Assembly (NCBI GenBank): GCA_030760725.1
Contig: JASWHV010000013.1
Span: 38,288,699 to 38,352,698, forward strand
Source: Neostapfia colusana
Lineage: Eukaryota; Streptophyta; Magnoliopsida; Poales; Poaceae
Reading direction: 5' to 3'
DNA: 64,000 nucleotides
The notes beneath the pieces were generated by a model that worked only from the letters and a program-made list of their open reading frames with translations, made no database searches and had not been told where the DNA came from. Made by a program: the position numbers and the translations under genes. How positions within the stretch are numbered: position 1 is the stretch's first letter; the number at the start of each line of letters is the position of its first letter. Of this stretch, positions 11,301 to 24,488 are shown piece after piece.

Positions 11301-12894
11301 AGGGACTGCGGACGGTGTAGTGGGGAATTGAGGTGAACCGTCCGTGATAATGTTTCTTGGACAGCGCCATGGTAGCTTATCCATGACATTCCTTAGATTG
11401 CATCAATCTTCTGCCCCTCAAGAATAATCATAGTGGTGGGATATATCTTCCCACCTAAGCACAGTGGTGCTTTCGGAATCATCATAGTTGCTGAAATCTT
11501 TCCTCCCGGTGAGCAGATCATATAAAAACACTCGGTTGGAAAGGCTTACAGTTGATGCTTAACCACATATGATGCACTTATAAAGTTGTGGGTTGCACCA
11601 GAATCAAATAACATGATGATGGCTTGATCGTTGAGAGTGAACGTACCCGCCAGCACGTTGTCTCCATCTGGGGCGTCCTCATTGTCGAGATTGCGAACGC
11701 CCCCAGTCCGCTGACCAACCTTCTTGACCGGAGGTCGACCTCGAGCACCGCCCTGGATCTGGCTTGCCTGCTGCTCTGCTGCCCCTGGGGACAGTCCTTC
11801 GCGAAATGGCCCGCCTGGCCACACGTGAAACAAGTGTAGCGGGGTGGTCCTCCTCTGATCGGCGTACGGAAACCCGGGGCGCGTTGTGGCGGTGGAAATG
11901 CCCAAGGTGTCATCTTCTGCTGCTGCTGCTGTTGTTGCGGTCGCGGTGGTGGCATCGGCGGTCGGAACGGGGGTGCCTGGAAAGAACGACCCCCGAACTG
12001 TTGAGGTCGCGCCGGTGGATGCCACTGCTGTCCGGATGGTGTCCGATACACCATGCGGTCCTTCTGGGGAGCGCCACCCCCACTGCTGGGTGGAGTGTTG
12101 CGCTTCCGCTGCTCAGATGCCAACTCCCGCTGAGCGTACTCTTGCATAATCGCGGCATTGACGAGGTTGTTGAAGGTGCCGCGATTCCATTGAACGAGAT
12201 GCGTCTTCATCTCGGGTTGTAACCCCCAATAGAAGTGCTCCCGTTTCTTTTCCTTGGTGGAGACGTAATCCGACGCATATTGCTCCAGATGGTTGAAGGC
12301 ACAGGAGTAGTCATGGGCACTCCTCCCGCCCTGCTTCAGCTCCAAGAATTCTTGGAACTTCCTCTTCATTATCCTGGGAGGGATATGATAGGCGCGGAAC
12401 GCCTCCCGGAATTCTCCCCACTCCACGGCATGGCCAGCCGGACGTGAGGTGACACAATTCGCCCACCGCGCACCAGTGGCACCGTGAAGATGATGCGCCG
12501 CGAACAGAGTCTTTTGCCGCTCCGTACATTGGAGCAGCCCGAATTTGGACTCGATTGTCCGCAGCCAGTTGTCGGCCTCCAGTGGTTCTGCGGCTTCTGT
12601 GAACACCGGAGGGTGCGTACTCATGAAGTCCGAGTACGTCACCTCACGGGGCTCACGAGGCCCCCTCTCTTGACGCCCCCCCCCCCGCCTGGGACGTATT
12701 CTGCATGATCGTGCAGAGCAGGTCGGTCTGCTCCTCACGACCACCCACCAGTGCCGCTATCACATCCGCTAGGGTAAGCGGAGGCGGCGGTGGTGGTTGC
12801 TGCTGCGGGGTGCTGTCGTAGGCAGGTGGCTGGAGTCATCGCCTCCCTGCTGGCTAGAGCCACCAATCTCGTGCGTGGTCCGAGGGTGAACCAT
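8355..12894 (-). pseudogene. gag-pol: T1 gag-pol polyprotein, degraded
   Basis: The gene of a Tekay chromovirus: gag, CCHC knuckle (FTCGQAGHFAKDC), protease with DSGAT, RT with FIDDILVYS, RNase H, integrase and remnants of a C-terminal chromodomain. The gag start is ATG at 12894; the ancestral stop corresponds to 8355-8357. Nonsense mutations relative to D: CAA to TAA at 11546-11548, TTA to TAA at 11393-11395, CAG to TAG at 9764-9766, CGA to TGA at 8832-8834, TTG to TAG at 8466-8468. Frameshifts: one base lost near 12835, a G-run of 11 at 12676-12686, one base lost near 11755, four bases lost near 9222. The longest open piece, 9764-11389, covers RT and RNase H. No functional polyprotein can be made. 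Confidence 0.9.
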
Positions 12895-13969
12895 CTGCAA
12901 CCATACGACAATAAACATCAGCCCCGCAACATATTGCATGCAGTCCAATAAAATAGGCGTAAAACATAATGACATTAAAACATGCGATACATCTCGTATA
13001 CGGATAATGTAATAACTTTGCACAAGCTACACTATTACCAGACCAAATACAAGCTAGTTAAATCCAACTTGATGAACCTCCTCTTTGTATGCTCACCACA
13101 ACTAGGTTTGGTCACTACGAGACGTTACTATCGCTTTGTCATCACGTATACCACCCTTTTATCTTCAATATGATACAACCATGGCCTCTAGCAAAAGAAA
13201 CTTGAGTAAGGCATATACTCAATCTTTCACTAGTTGAAGATAACCACTCATTAGTATGTTCTACCCCATTGGAAGTACTTAAACTCCCTAGGGTACAACA
13301 ATCTCCCAAATAAGTTCAACTGTCATTCCTCTGTCAGAATGACCAGTTTCTACATATCCAAGATTTTGTTCTGGTTCTGGGCATTATAATGACTTAAGTT
13401 GAATACCAAAGTTAAAGTTAACTTCAGTATCTTTCCAACGAGTATTTATTTGCCCTCAGATCAGCTCTGGTTTAAAAGTTATGGTAATTCAAAGTTAACA
13501 GAATTTCTGGAAGAATTTCAACAGCACCTCCTTTGGGAAGTTGCAGTTTTAAACTCATATTTCCACTGAATTCGGTGCTGTAAATACAGAAACTTTGAAT
13601 TACAAAGATGTAACACATCTCCTACCATTCCTAAAGATGTATGATATAACAATTTTAGATTTTTATATGGTAAGTTATGCTTGAAAAACAGACCAGTCCA
13701 GAGAGTGTTTTGAATCTGTCCTGGTTCTGGACAGTTTACATCCCTCTGGAATTTAAGCCCTCTTAAGGTGTGATTCAGCTCTAGAAGTCTACAACAAAGT
13801 GGTAGAGTACTTAAACAGCTTTCCAAAACTATCTCTCACACCTCCATTGGCTAAATGATCTGTGAGTTATGCTCTGTTAAAGTTCAGCAAACTTGCTGCC
13901 CAAAACAGAGCACTCTGTTTTTCAATCCCTGTTTACTACACTGATCAACCATTGACTTTTCCACCCAAC
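12895..13969 (-). other. T1 leader, gag-proximal part
   Basis: Untranslated leader between primer site and gag, similar to the D leader at 57900-58800. No gene is supported. It ends at CCAAC (13965-13969), the left duplication of T2; the other part of the leader is 28572-29458. The base pair before the gag ATG reads TTGCAG, an acceptor-like context. Confidence 0.75.
13965..13969. repeat. Target-site duplication of T2, left copy (CCAAC)
   Basis: CCAAC precedes TGTGGCGG at 13970 and recurs right after the opposite LTR end at 28567-28571. Confidence 0.93.
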
Positions 13970-16900
13970 TGTGGCGGACCGGAATCCGCCCATCCAGGAT
14001 CGCAGACGGTGGTGTCGCACGATGCGACACCCGACAGCACACGTCATAAGAACACATTATATTACATGGGAAAAACAAACTGAATGTACAAAGTAGTACA
14101 CTTCTCAGTTACAAACTAGGGTCTTTATTACACAGCGGAAGTTTACTCACGCCCGCCTATCTAGCAAAAGTCGGTTACCCAGCCTTAGGGCAACACACAC
14201 TAGCTGCACGTCTCAGCTCAGCGCGGCGTGTACGGCTCCCACTCAGCCGTGGTCCCCGACAGAGGGTAACCCTCGCCGGTGGACTCGTACTCCGAGTCCG
14301 TGGGTGGCTCCTCACCTGAAAAACACTTAAGCAGCAACCGTGAGCATGATGGCTCAACAAGGCTTAACCGACTCACCTAAGCATGAAACTCTACATGAGG
14401 TGTACCATGACATAGGATAGCAATGTTGCAGCAAATGGACACGCCTACAAGTTTATCCTTAGTTCATCTTTTAGCAACATGTTAACAGTTCATGAAGCTG
14501 AAATTTAGTGAGCAATATTTGGTGGCAAACATGTAGCAATACAATGTTATATCATATCAGCAATATTGAATCACCATATTTCATATATTAGTCTACGTCA
14601 CGACTCTGTGACTAAGTGGTACTCTTCACCGCGAGGGACGGCGAATCGACTCGATATACACCTGCAGGGAAACCCAAAGAGCACGTCACGTACGCCCACC
14701 CGTGGAGCTGCACAGCACGCTCACTCGATGTCTTACGGGACAACCTTTCACCCAACAGCCCAAACGTCGAACCGGTCGCACCGAAATGAGCAGGAGGTTC
14801 CCCACACGGAGCATCTCTCTATGCCCGTTGGCAGATTTCCACCTTGCTGCCCTCAGCCTACACCTATAAATCGGTGCGTTATGCCTCGACGCCCGGAGGT
14901 TTAGGCTACATCGGTTTATTGGGGCCCATATATCCGATATGCCTTCGGTACGTTCAAACTTGATCAGCATGGGCCGCACACGGATCGGTCCTCAATCGAC
15001 ACGGACAGGGCTGCGCACACAAGACTACCTCTTGCTGCGCCCTAGCCCCTGCCTAGTCTCATTTTCATTACTAAAGTGATCTCACATCACTCAACCGAAC
15101 CCGTGTGTCCCAAGCCTATCTCGTGAGTAGATTCCAACTACTCGACTTGTACCGAAGTTCTATGGAATATTAAGCATAGCCTGTCTACGCGAGGTCTTAG
15201 ACACTACCCTCACTCTTATGGAAAATTTCTAGTCATGCAAGTGGGGTTCCATCCATCCTATACCTAATGCACATTCACACTTCATATGACACATGCAAAC
15301 AAAGTAAAACTTATCAAAGGTTAATGCAAACCGGGGCTTGCCTTGTTGCTGCTGGTCAGGAGTTAGTTCCTCCTCTGGAAGCAGGAAGTCGAGAATCTCC
15401 GGAGCTTCCTCGCCTTCAGCGACTACACGTTATTGAAAAACTACATGTAAATTTAAATGCAAAGTGCACACAAGTTTGTTGTAAGGTTACTGCTATTAGT
15501 TCTAATAACCAGTTCTAACAACTGGAACTCTGTTTAAGAATTTAAAGATGAACTGGTGTTGGTGGTTTGGCTTAGACTTAATCACATGGTTAAATGCTAA
15601 GTGGTTTTCCCCCTTTTTCCATATTAATCCCTCAAGTGGTTAAACAGGACAGGGGTGATCCAGAGCTCCAATGGAGCTGAGAATTTTTTGTGGGAGTTCC
15701 TTTTCACAAGAAAACTCTCTGGACAAAACATTAGCACTTTTCATGGAGTGATTTGCTCAGAATAATTCTTTTAGCAATTAAGCAAAGTAGAATTAAATCT
15801 GAGGTAACAGCCCTGTTCATGCCCAACTTAGTGAACTACAATTTCAATTATAGCTCATAGAGTTTGCATGAATTTTGCTAGCATTTTTGGAGCTAAGATT
15901 TGTCCAGAACTGAATTTCCAAGTTTTGGAAATTCTCTGAAAATGTTTCTGTATTCAAATGAACACATCATATTCAAATTTGAATTGCTCTGACCAAATCA
16001 ACTCCAAATGGTCTGAAACTTTTACAGAGGTTCACTAATGTCCTAAAGAACATTCTGGAAAAATTTGGGGATTTTTGGATGAACCAAACTCCCTCTAAAA
16101 TTATTTTGCTGAAAAGTTTTAAGGAATTTTCCAGAATTAAATAATAGGTTTCATACAAATTGGGTTGCATATTTGGATAGATTTATGCAAGGTTAATCCA
16201 ACCCAATTTGAATCACTAAATTTGGAGCTTCCTAGCAAAAGTTATGGAGTTCTAAAGTTTGGGGAAATTCTGGACTTCGAATTAACCGGGAAAAGTTCAA
16301 ATTCCTGACAGCGGGCCCGGCCCCACGTGTCATCACCTCGGCTGCGCCACACGAGGCCACAGGAATGTTTTTCTCGTGTTCACAGCTGATCCGGTGCAAC
16401 AGAAAATCCCCACACTGTGCATCGAGGGACTGACGAGCGGGCCCGGCCGGCTTGTCTTCTTCCTCGCGCCCGCCCTTTTTCCTGCGCCGTCCCCTCGCCG
16501 GCACACCTCGGAAGCTCGCCGGACTTGGCTTCCCGACCGCCTCCCGGCCGGAAACTCGCCGCCTGGGCCTACTTTCGTGCGCTGAACACGATGGTACCGA
16601 CTGCTCCGGTCGGCGGTGGCCCTAACCTAGCCGGCGACGGTGCAGCAGCTCGGACTCCCTTCGGTTATGCCACCTGGCCAACTCAGCCCGCCAAATCCTC
16701 GGTGGAAGGGCTCTACAGCACCGGGGAATCTCATAGAAGGTCGACAAGGCCATGCCAGGGCTCGGGGAGAGCTCTAACCTAGCCGTCACCGTGAGCCCGA
16801 CCCTTCCCGCCATAATCGCGGCTGGAAAACCGGAAAATACGCCGGCTACAGCCAAAATTAAACTAGGGTTGCGAAGCAAACTTGGGAGCCATCAAGTCTA

Positions 16901-18040
16901 GCTCCTGTGAGTGCAGTTTGATAAACTCTAAGCAAGCATATGTCGGGAATTTGTGGGTTTCTTACCCGAGGGTAGTTCTGCACCGGTTGGAGATGTTTTG
17001 CGAAATTTGCCGGCGATGATCGGTCACTGGTTCTAGGCTTTGGGGTCGAGCAGCGTGGAGCCTAGGCGCGTCCAAAACCGCTCCTTCTTGGTCATGACAA
17101 GTCCTCTACCGAGCTGCCCACGGGAGCACCTTGGCCCGGTTCTTCCCGGCTGCCGCGAAGAACGTCGTTTGCGCGGTTTGTGGTGGCTCAGCTCGATCGG
17201 AAGTGGTGCGGGGAGTGTGTGGGAGGTCTGGGAATGCTGGTTTGCTGAGCTGCCGATGCTTTCACGCGAGCTGCGATCGCTCTTGAGTGATTTGGTGATG
17301 GCGACGGCGCCTCTGTTCTCTGGCGGTGTGAGTGAGGGAACGGGCTTCTCTCGGTGCTGTGGCTCGCTGAGCCCGGCTGAGAGTTAAGGCCTCCCCCCAC
17401 GAGGAGCTCGCCAGCGCGTGCGATTCAGCAGGAGGTGGCGTCCGGCTTTCCCCCGCGGTGTCGCTCGGTGGAGCCTCGGCTCTGTTCCAAGTGCAATACT
17501 TAGCCCCTAAGGCTGTTGACTTTTGTGCAATTTGATCCTCCCCAATGACATGTGGGATCCACTTGTCAGTGCTCCCCCACCCCTCAAAAGGTCTCCAAAA
17601 CTTGGCAAGAGATGAATTCAAATGTTTGGAGTTTCAAACTGACCTACATTTGTATGGTTGGGCAAATCTCCCCCAAATTCAAATGTATATTTGAATTCTT
17701 GCACATTTGGATCCTTTTTGGACAAATGGGTAGCAAACCTTTTCAAAAATTATTGAAACTTTGCCTCCACACTAATGTGGACCTGAGGAATCCAATTATG
17801 CACTTTAATCTTTGTTTTAGCTGCTGCAACCATGAGTTTGAATGCAACAGTTTTGAATCACCCCCTCATGTATCATGTGTAAAAATTCTACTTTGTGAAA
17901 GTGTAGGCTTTCCCCTCTAATCCCTCTTTTGATGGAGGTTACTTGCTCTTCCCACTTTTTCACCATCTATCCACAACAAGAACTGTGTTGTTTTGAGGTG
18001 AAGAAAAGTTTTTGCAAGTCCCTTTTCTTGGGCTTTTACA
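13970..18040 (-). repeat. T2 3' LTR (4071 bp)
   Basis: The LTR runs from TGTAAAAGCCC at 18040 to CCGCCACA at 13970 on the minus strand. It has the same compositional layout as the other Tekay LTRs: an AT-rich start, a GC-rich block of about 1.2 kb (roughly 16290-17520), an AT-rich segment, the putative exon pair, then the terminal block. It lacks 12 bp near 14143 relative to the 5' copy. Confidence 0.94.
14218..15422 (-). other. LTR-embedded two-exon acidic module, T2 3' LTR copy
   Basis: Exon 1 is 15342-15422 (81 nt, acceptor GTGTAG, donor AAG|GCAAGC). Exon 2 is 14218-14315 (98 nt, acceptor TTTTTCAG, stop TGA). The intron is 1026 nt and the phase is 1 at both junctions. Translated motifs: EEAPEILDFLLPEEELTPDQ, then EEPPTDSEYEST and a terminal AEWEPYTPR. 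Compared with T1, exon 1 shows mostly synonymous or Asp/Glu changes, which argues that it codes for protein. Confidence 0.5.
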
Positions 18041-18054
18041 TCCCTCCCCCCTTA
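18041..18054 (-). other. Polypurine tract of T2
   Basis: The minus strand reads TAAGGGGGGAGGGA directly before the 3' LTR. The inverted repeat AATCTCG-TCC-CGAGATT lies just beyond it at 18059-18075. Confidence 0.85.
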
Positions 18055-18106
18055 AAAGAATCTCGTCCCGAGATTAGAAAAGAAGAGATAGCGATGTAAC
18101 AGGGAC

Positions 18107-21100
18107 TTACCCGTGTTGAGATGCCATGAACTCCGGGTAATTTGAGCGAAGGAATTCCTCGCTCTCCCACGTCGCTTCTTCGGCGGTGTGGTTGCTCCAG
18201 AGTATTTTGTAGAACCACAACGTTCTGCTACGTGTGGTTCTGTCTTTCTCATCAAGGATTTCCACCGGATACTCATCGTATGTTAAATCCGGTTTCAGCT
18301 CGCCGATGTCTCCAGTAGGAACAGCAGCTGTATGCTTTAAACATTTTCGCAGTTGCGAAACATGAAAAACATCATGGACACCAGCAAGGGATGCTGGTAA
18401 CTCCAATCAATACGCAGCTGGTCCATATTTCTCGGTGATAGCATAGGGTCCAATGAAACGGGGAGCGAGCTTCCCCTTCACACCGAACCGGTGTACGCCC
18501 TTCATCGGAGATACGCGGAGGTACACGTGTTCCCCAACGTCAAAGTGCAACGGTCTACGCCTCTTATCAGCGTAGCTCTTCTGCCGGGATTGAGCGGCCT
18601 TCAAGTTAGCTTGAATCGCCCGAACGCGCTCTTCAGCGTCGTTCACCACATCAACCCCGAATGTGACCCTTTTACCGGACTCGCACCAATTTAATAGGGT
18701 GCGGCATTTGCGACCGTAGAGAGCTTTGTAGGGTGCCATCTTGATACTTGCCTGATAGCCGTTGTTGTACGAGAATTCCGCCAACGGTAGGTGATCATCC
18801 CAGTTCCTACCATGGTGGATGGCACATGCTCTCAACATGTCTTCTAATACTTGGTTCACCCTCTCCGTTTGCCCATCTGTCTGACGGTGATAGGCGGAGC
18901 TCCTGATCAACTTAGTACCCAATGCAGTGTGTAGCTGATCCCAAAAGCGAGATACAAATAATGCACCTCGATCAGAGACAATGGTCTTGGGTACGCCATG
19001 CAAACATAGGATCCTGGCGATATATAACTCCGCATATCTGTTGGCATGGAAATGTGTATGTACGGGGATGAAGTGAGCTGACTTGGTCAGTCGGTCAATG
19101 ATTACCCAAATGGAATCATGTTTGTTGGATGTTAAGGGTAATCCCACAATGAAATCCATGCTCACATCATCCCATTTCCATGCCGGGATCTTCAGGGGTT
19201 GCAACAGCCCTGATTTCTTCATGTGATCAGCTTTCACTTGTTGGCACGTATCGCACTCGGATACGTACTTAGCTACCTCCCGCTTCATCCGTGTCCACCA
19301 AAATTTCTTTTTGAAATCTTGGTACATTTTGTTGCTTCCCAGATGAATGGAGTATTTGGACAGGTGAGCTTCATCGAGGATCTTCCTCCTCAGTTCCATA
19401 TCTCGGGGTACGACTATTCGATCATTGAACCACAGCGTCCCCTCATCATCTTTCCGGAAACACTTGATCTCTCCATTGTCTATCCATCTCCGGAGATGTG
19501 CCATGCCTTTATCCGTCTTCTGAGCTGCAATGATGTCCTCCCTAATGGTAGGGATAAGGGCGAGGTTGTACAGCGATCCATAAGGAACCAAGTATAAACT
19601 TGGCTCTTCCTCCTCCACCGGGGTAACGGTGAGGTGATGGACATGTGATTTCCGACTCAGCGCGTCGGCAACCACATTCACCTTGCAGGGGTGGTAATGA
19701 ATCTCAATTTCATAATCTTTGATCAATTCTAACCACCTCCGTCGCCTCATGTTCAGCTCCTTCTGGGTGAAAATGTATTTCAAGCTCTTGTGGTCGGTGT
19801 AGAGATGCACCAGATTCCCCAGGAGATAGTGCCTCCATATTTTCAGCGCCAAAACCACTGCAGCAAGCTCAAGATCATGAGTCGGATAATGCTGCTCATG
19901 GTTCCGAAGTTGGCGTGAGCCATAAGCGACCACACGTCCTTCCTGCATCAACACGCAGCCAAGCCCAATACCGGATGGGTCACAATACACGTCGAAGGGC
20001 TTTGTTGTATCTGGCTGAGCTAAGACCGGGGCTGTGGTGAGATGCTTCACCAATGTTTGGAATGCTCCTTCACACGCCGTGTTCCAAACATATTTCGTCC
20101 CTTTCTTCAGCAATTCTGCCATCGGCTTAGCGAGCTTGGAGAAGCTTGGAATGAATCTCCGATAGTATCCCGCTAACCCGAGGAAGCTTCTGACTTCGTG
20201 AACTGAAGTGGGAGCTTTCCATTTCAGCACTTGCTCTATCTTGCTTGGGTCAACTGCAATGCCTTCCGCGGAGATGATATGTCCCAAGAATGGCACTTGG
20301 CTGATCCAAAACTCGCACTTGCTGAACTTGGCGTAGAGCTTATGATCTCGCAATCGTTGAAGAACGATCTGTAAGTGTTCGGCATGCTCGGCTTCTGTCT
20401 TGGAGTAAACCAAGATATCATCGATGAACACTACCATGAACTTGTCCAGCTCCGGCATGAACACTGAGTTCATGAGATACATGAAATGGGCTGGAGCATT
20501 TGTGAGACCAAATGACATGACGAGATATTCATATAATCCATATCTCATCGAGAAGGCCGTCTTCGGGATATCCTCCGCCCGGATCTTTATCTGGTGATAT
20601 CCAGAGCGAAGGTCCATCTTTGAGAACACACTTGCACCCACAAGTTGATCGAACAATATGTCGATGCGGGGCAGTGGGTACTTATTCTTGATGGTGACGG
20701 CGTTGCGCGGCCGGTAATCCACACACAGCCTTAGGGTTTCATCCTTCTTCTTTACAAACAGCGCCAAGCATCCCCAAGGCAAGGAACTCGTCCTAATGAA
20801 ACCCTTGCTCAACAGATCATTGAGCTGTTCTTTTAATTCAGCCAGCTCGTTCGGAGCCATCTTGTATGGTCTCCGTGATATGGGCGTAGTCCCGGGTGCA
20901 AGTTCAATCTTGAACTCGACATCCCGCTCAGGTGGCATGCCCAGAAGATCATCCGGGAACACGTCAGGATACTCCCGGACTACGGGGATGTCCTCCAACT
21001 TGAGAGCTTCAGTATTATTGATCACTAAAACTTTCCGGACTGGATTATCTAATAGGGGGACTGCGGACGGTGTAATGGGGAGTTGAGGTGAACCGTCCGT

Positions 21101-22639
21101 GATAGGGTTTCCAGGACAGCGCCATGGTAACTTAGCCATGACATTCCCAAGATTGCATCAATCTTCTGCCCCTCAAGGATAATCATAGTGGTGGGATATA
21201 TCTTCCCACCTAAGCACAGTGGTGCTTTCGGAACCATCATCGTTGCTGAAATCCTTCCTCCCGGTGAGCAGATCATATAGGAACACTCGGTTGGGAAGGC
21301 TTCCAGCTGATGCTTATCCACATATGATGCACTTATAAAATTGTGGGTTGCACCAGAATCAAACAATATTATGATGGCTTGATGGTTGAGAGTAAACGTA
21401 CCCGCCAGCACGTTCTCTCCCTCTGGGGCGTCCTCATTGTCGAGGTTGTGGACGCCCCCAGTCCGCTGACCAACCTTCTTCACCGGAGGTCGGCCTCGAG
21501 CACCACCATGGAACTGGGCTTGCCCGCTTCTCTGCTGCCCCTGGGGACAGTCCTTCGCGAAGTGGCCCGCCTGGCCACACGTGAAACAGGTGAAACGGGG
21601 CGGTCCCCCGCTGATCGGTGGACGGAATCCCGGGGCGCGTTGTGGCGGTGGAAACGCCCGGGGTACCGTTTGCTGCTGCTGCTGTTGTCTTGGTGGTGGC
21701 ATCGGCGGACGGAACGGAGGTGCCTGAAAGGGACATCCCCCGAACTGTTGAGGTCACGCCGGTGGTTGCCACTGCTGCCCGGATGGCGTCCGATACACCA
21801 TCCGGTACTTCTGGGGCGCGCCACCACCGCTGCTAGGTGGAGCGCTGCGCTTCCTCTGCTCAGCTGCCAACTCCCGCTGAGCATCCTCTTGCATAATCGC
21901 GGCATTGACTAAGTCGTTGAATGTGCCGCGATTGCACTGCACGAGATGTGTCTTCCTCTCGGGGTGTAACCCCTGATAGAAGTGCTCCCGCTTCTTCTCC
22001 TCCATGGAGATATAGTCTGACGCGTGTTGCGCCAGATGGTTGAAGGCACGGGAGTAGTCATGGGCACTCCTCCCGCCCTGCTTCAGCTCCAAGAATTCTT
22101 GGAACTTCCTCTTCATAATTCCGGGAGGGATATGATAGGCGCGGAACGCCTCCCGGAACTCTTGCCATTCCACGGCATGGCCAGCCGGACGTGAGGCGAC
22201 ATAGTTCGCCCACCACGCACCAGCGGCACCGTGGAGTTGCGGCGCTGCGAACAGAGTCTTCTGCCGCTCCGTACATTGGAGCAGCCCGAACTTGGACTCA
22301 ATGGTCCGCAGCCAGTTGTCAGCCTCCAGTGGTTCTTCGGCTTCTGTGAACACTGGAGGGTGCGTACTCATGAAATCCGAGTACGACACTTCCCGGGGCT
22401 CACGAGGCCCTCTGTCTTGACGTCCCCCCCGCCTGGGACGTATTCTGCACGATCGTGCGGAGCAGGTCGGTCTGCTCCTCACGACCTCCCACCAGTGCCG
22501 CTATCACATCCGCTAGAGTAAGCGGAGGCGGCGGTGGTGGCTGCTGCTGCGGGGTGCTGTCGTAGGCTGGTGGCTGGGAGTCATCGCCTCCCCCTTGGCT
22601 AGAGCCACCCACCTCGTGCGTTGTCCTAGTGCGAACCAT
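18107..22639 (-). pseudogene. gag-pol: T2 gag-pol polyprotein, nearly intact
   Basis: Same domain order as D: gag core, CCHC knuckle, protease DSGAT, RT with FIDDILVYS, RNase H, integrase with HHCC and DDE, then GPY/F and chromodomain. The gag ATG is at 22639 and the final stop at 18107-18109. Lesions: a +1 slip in a run of seven G at 22424-22430, CGA to TGA at 21754-21756 in the Pro-rich gag region, a one-base loss near 21053 between protease and RT, and CGA to TGA at 18407-18409 between the GPY/F module and the chromodomain. The 910-codon open piece 18407-21139 still holds complete RT, RNase H and integrase domains. Both stops are CpG transitions, as expected of methylated repeats. Confidence 0.92.
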
Positions 22640-24472
22640 GTGCAACCATACGACATTAAACATCAGTCCCGCAACATATTGCATGCAGTCCCATAAAAAT
22701 AGGTGTAAAAACATAATGACAATAACACATGCGATACATCTCGTAAGTAGATAATGTAATAACTTTGCACAAACTACACCATTACCAGACCAAACACAGG
22801 CTAGTTTAATCCAACTTGATGAACCTCCTCTTTGGAAGCTCACCATAACTAGGTTTGGTCACTACGAAACATTACTATCGCGTTGTCATCACGTATACCA
22901 CCCTTAGGGTACAACACCCTCTCCAATGAGTTCAACTGTCACTCCTCTATCAGAATGACCAGTTTCTACCTATTCCAAGTTTTGATCTGGTTCTGGGCAT
23001 TTTCATAACTCAAGCTGAATACCAAAGTTAAAGTTAACTTCAGTATCTTTCCAACGAGTATTCATTTGCCCTCAGATCAGCTCTGATTAAAAAGTTATGT
23101 TAATTCAAAGTCAGCAGAATTTCTGGAAGAATTTTTTTAACAGCACCTCCCTTGAGAAGTTGCTGTTTTCAACTCTGGTTTCCACCGAAATCTGTGCTGA
23201 AATTTCAGAAACTTTGAATTGCAAAGATGTCACACATCTTCTACTCTTTCTAAGGGTGTATCATATGAAAATTTTTTGGTTTTGCTGCTGGGAGTTATCA
23301 TTGAAAAACAGAACAGTCCAGAGAGTGTTTAACTCTGTCCTGGTTCTGGACAGTTTACATCCCTCTGGGATTTAAGCCATCTTAAGGTGTGTTTCAGCTC
23401 TGGAAGTCTACAACAAAGTTGTAGAGTACTTCAATACCCTCCCAGAAATATATGCCACACCTCTCTGGGCTAAAAGACCTGTGAGCTATGCCCTGTTGAA
23501 GATCAGCAAACTTGCTGCCCAAAACAGAGCACTCTGTTTTTCATCCCTTTGGCTATCCTGCTCCACTATCCCATTCTTATACCCAACAGGGGTCTTAATT
23601 GTTGAACCTAATGATTTTAGTTCCTTGTTATCTACATTTTCATGCATATGCCTACAATATCTCGGTACTACGTTCCTCACAAAAGAAAATCCTAACCGGA
23701 TTATACCGGCATATACGTCTCAAGTGTGGCACTAAACGGTCTCTCGCACACGTTTACTACACGGATACATACGTGGTTAGTACCTGCAGAAGACCACACA
23801 ATAGTTATGCACTCAAAGGTTGTTCATTTTAGGCAGTTCCATATTTAAAAGTAAATACAAACGCCCGTATCATTGCCATACGGCCGTCCTTGAGTTAGGT
23901 CACGTCTCAAGGTACGTGATCGTGTTTCAACACCACATGACAGGGAACCCGAGTATGTCATGAACGGGTCGTCACAGTTCGGAATGTTATCAGCCCAACA
24001 GATACCACCTACTGCCCTGCAGGGCATGCCGACGGCAAGTGCTGCGTATGTCCTCCTGGGCTATTTCCAGACGAACACACTCTCGCGTTACTGACCACGC
24101 GATGGGGTCTCCACTTACTTGCCTAATGCACGCTAGGGATCAGAATTTCATATGAACTCAGGAACATGAAGATTCCAAGAGGTTCATATTGACGTCTCAC
24201 ACCAAGCTGTGAGACCTCTCCCTGAACCACGTTCCTCATCAGGGGGAGCTAACTGAAATTGAACCACTTTCGGTGGCGTTTCTTACCATACTTACCAGAG
24301 TGTAGGTGTGTCGTTACATAATTGAAATTCAGAATTATAACACATAGGTTAGTCTTTGCCACTTTAAGTAACTATGCTATTATAGTCCTTACTTGGGCAA
24401 CTACCGAATCCTCACCGTAATCCTAAGCTTTTCCCATAATATAGTCCTTAAGTACTGTGCTATCCCCAATGC
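22640..24472 (-). other. T2 leader
   Basis: About 1.8 kb between primer site and gag ATG with no supported gene. As in D, a frame upstream of the gag ATG stays open for 69 codons (to 22846). The context before the ATG is TTGCAC, so the acceptor-like AG of T1 and D is lost here. Confidence 0.7.
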
Positions 24473-24485
24473 AGCCCTGATACGA
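24473..24485 (-). other. Primer binding site of T2 (mutated)
   Basis: The minus strand reads TCGTATCAGGGCT, three bases inside the 5' LTR end. It differs from the consensus TGGTATCAGAGCT seen in D at two positions. Confidence 0.75.
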
Positions 24486-24488
24486 GGC

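Noticed and set aside
16417..17621. Several open frames of 85-121 codons on both strands in the GC-rich block of the T2 LTR (and equivalents at 26945-28147)
   Set aside because: They overlap on opposite strands, follow GC composition, and the products are not preserved in the T1 or D LTRs.
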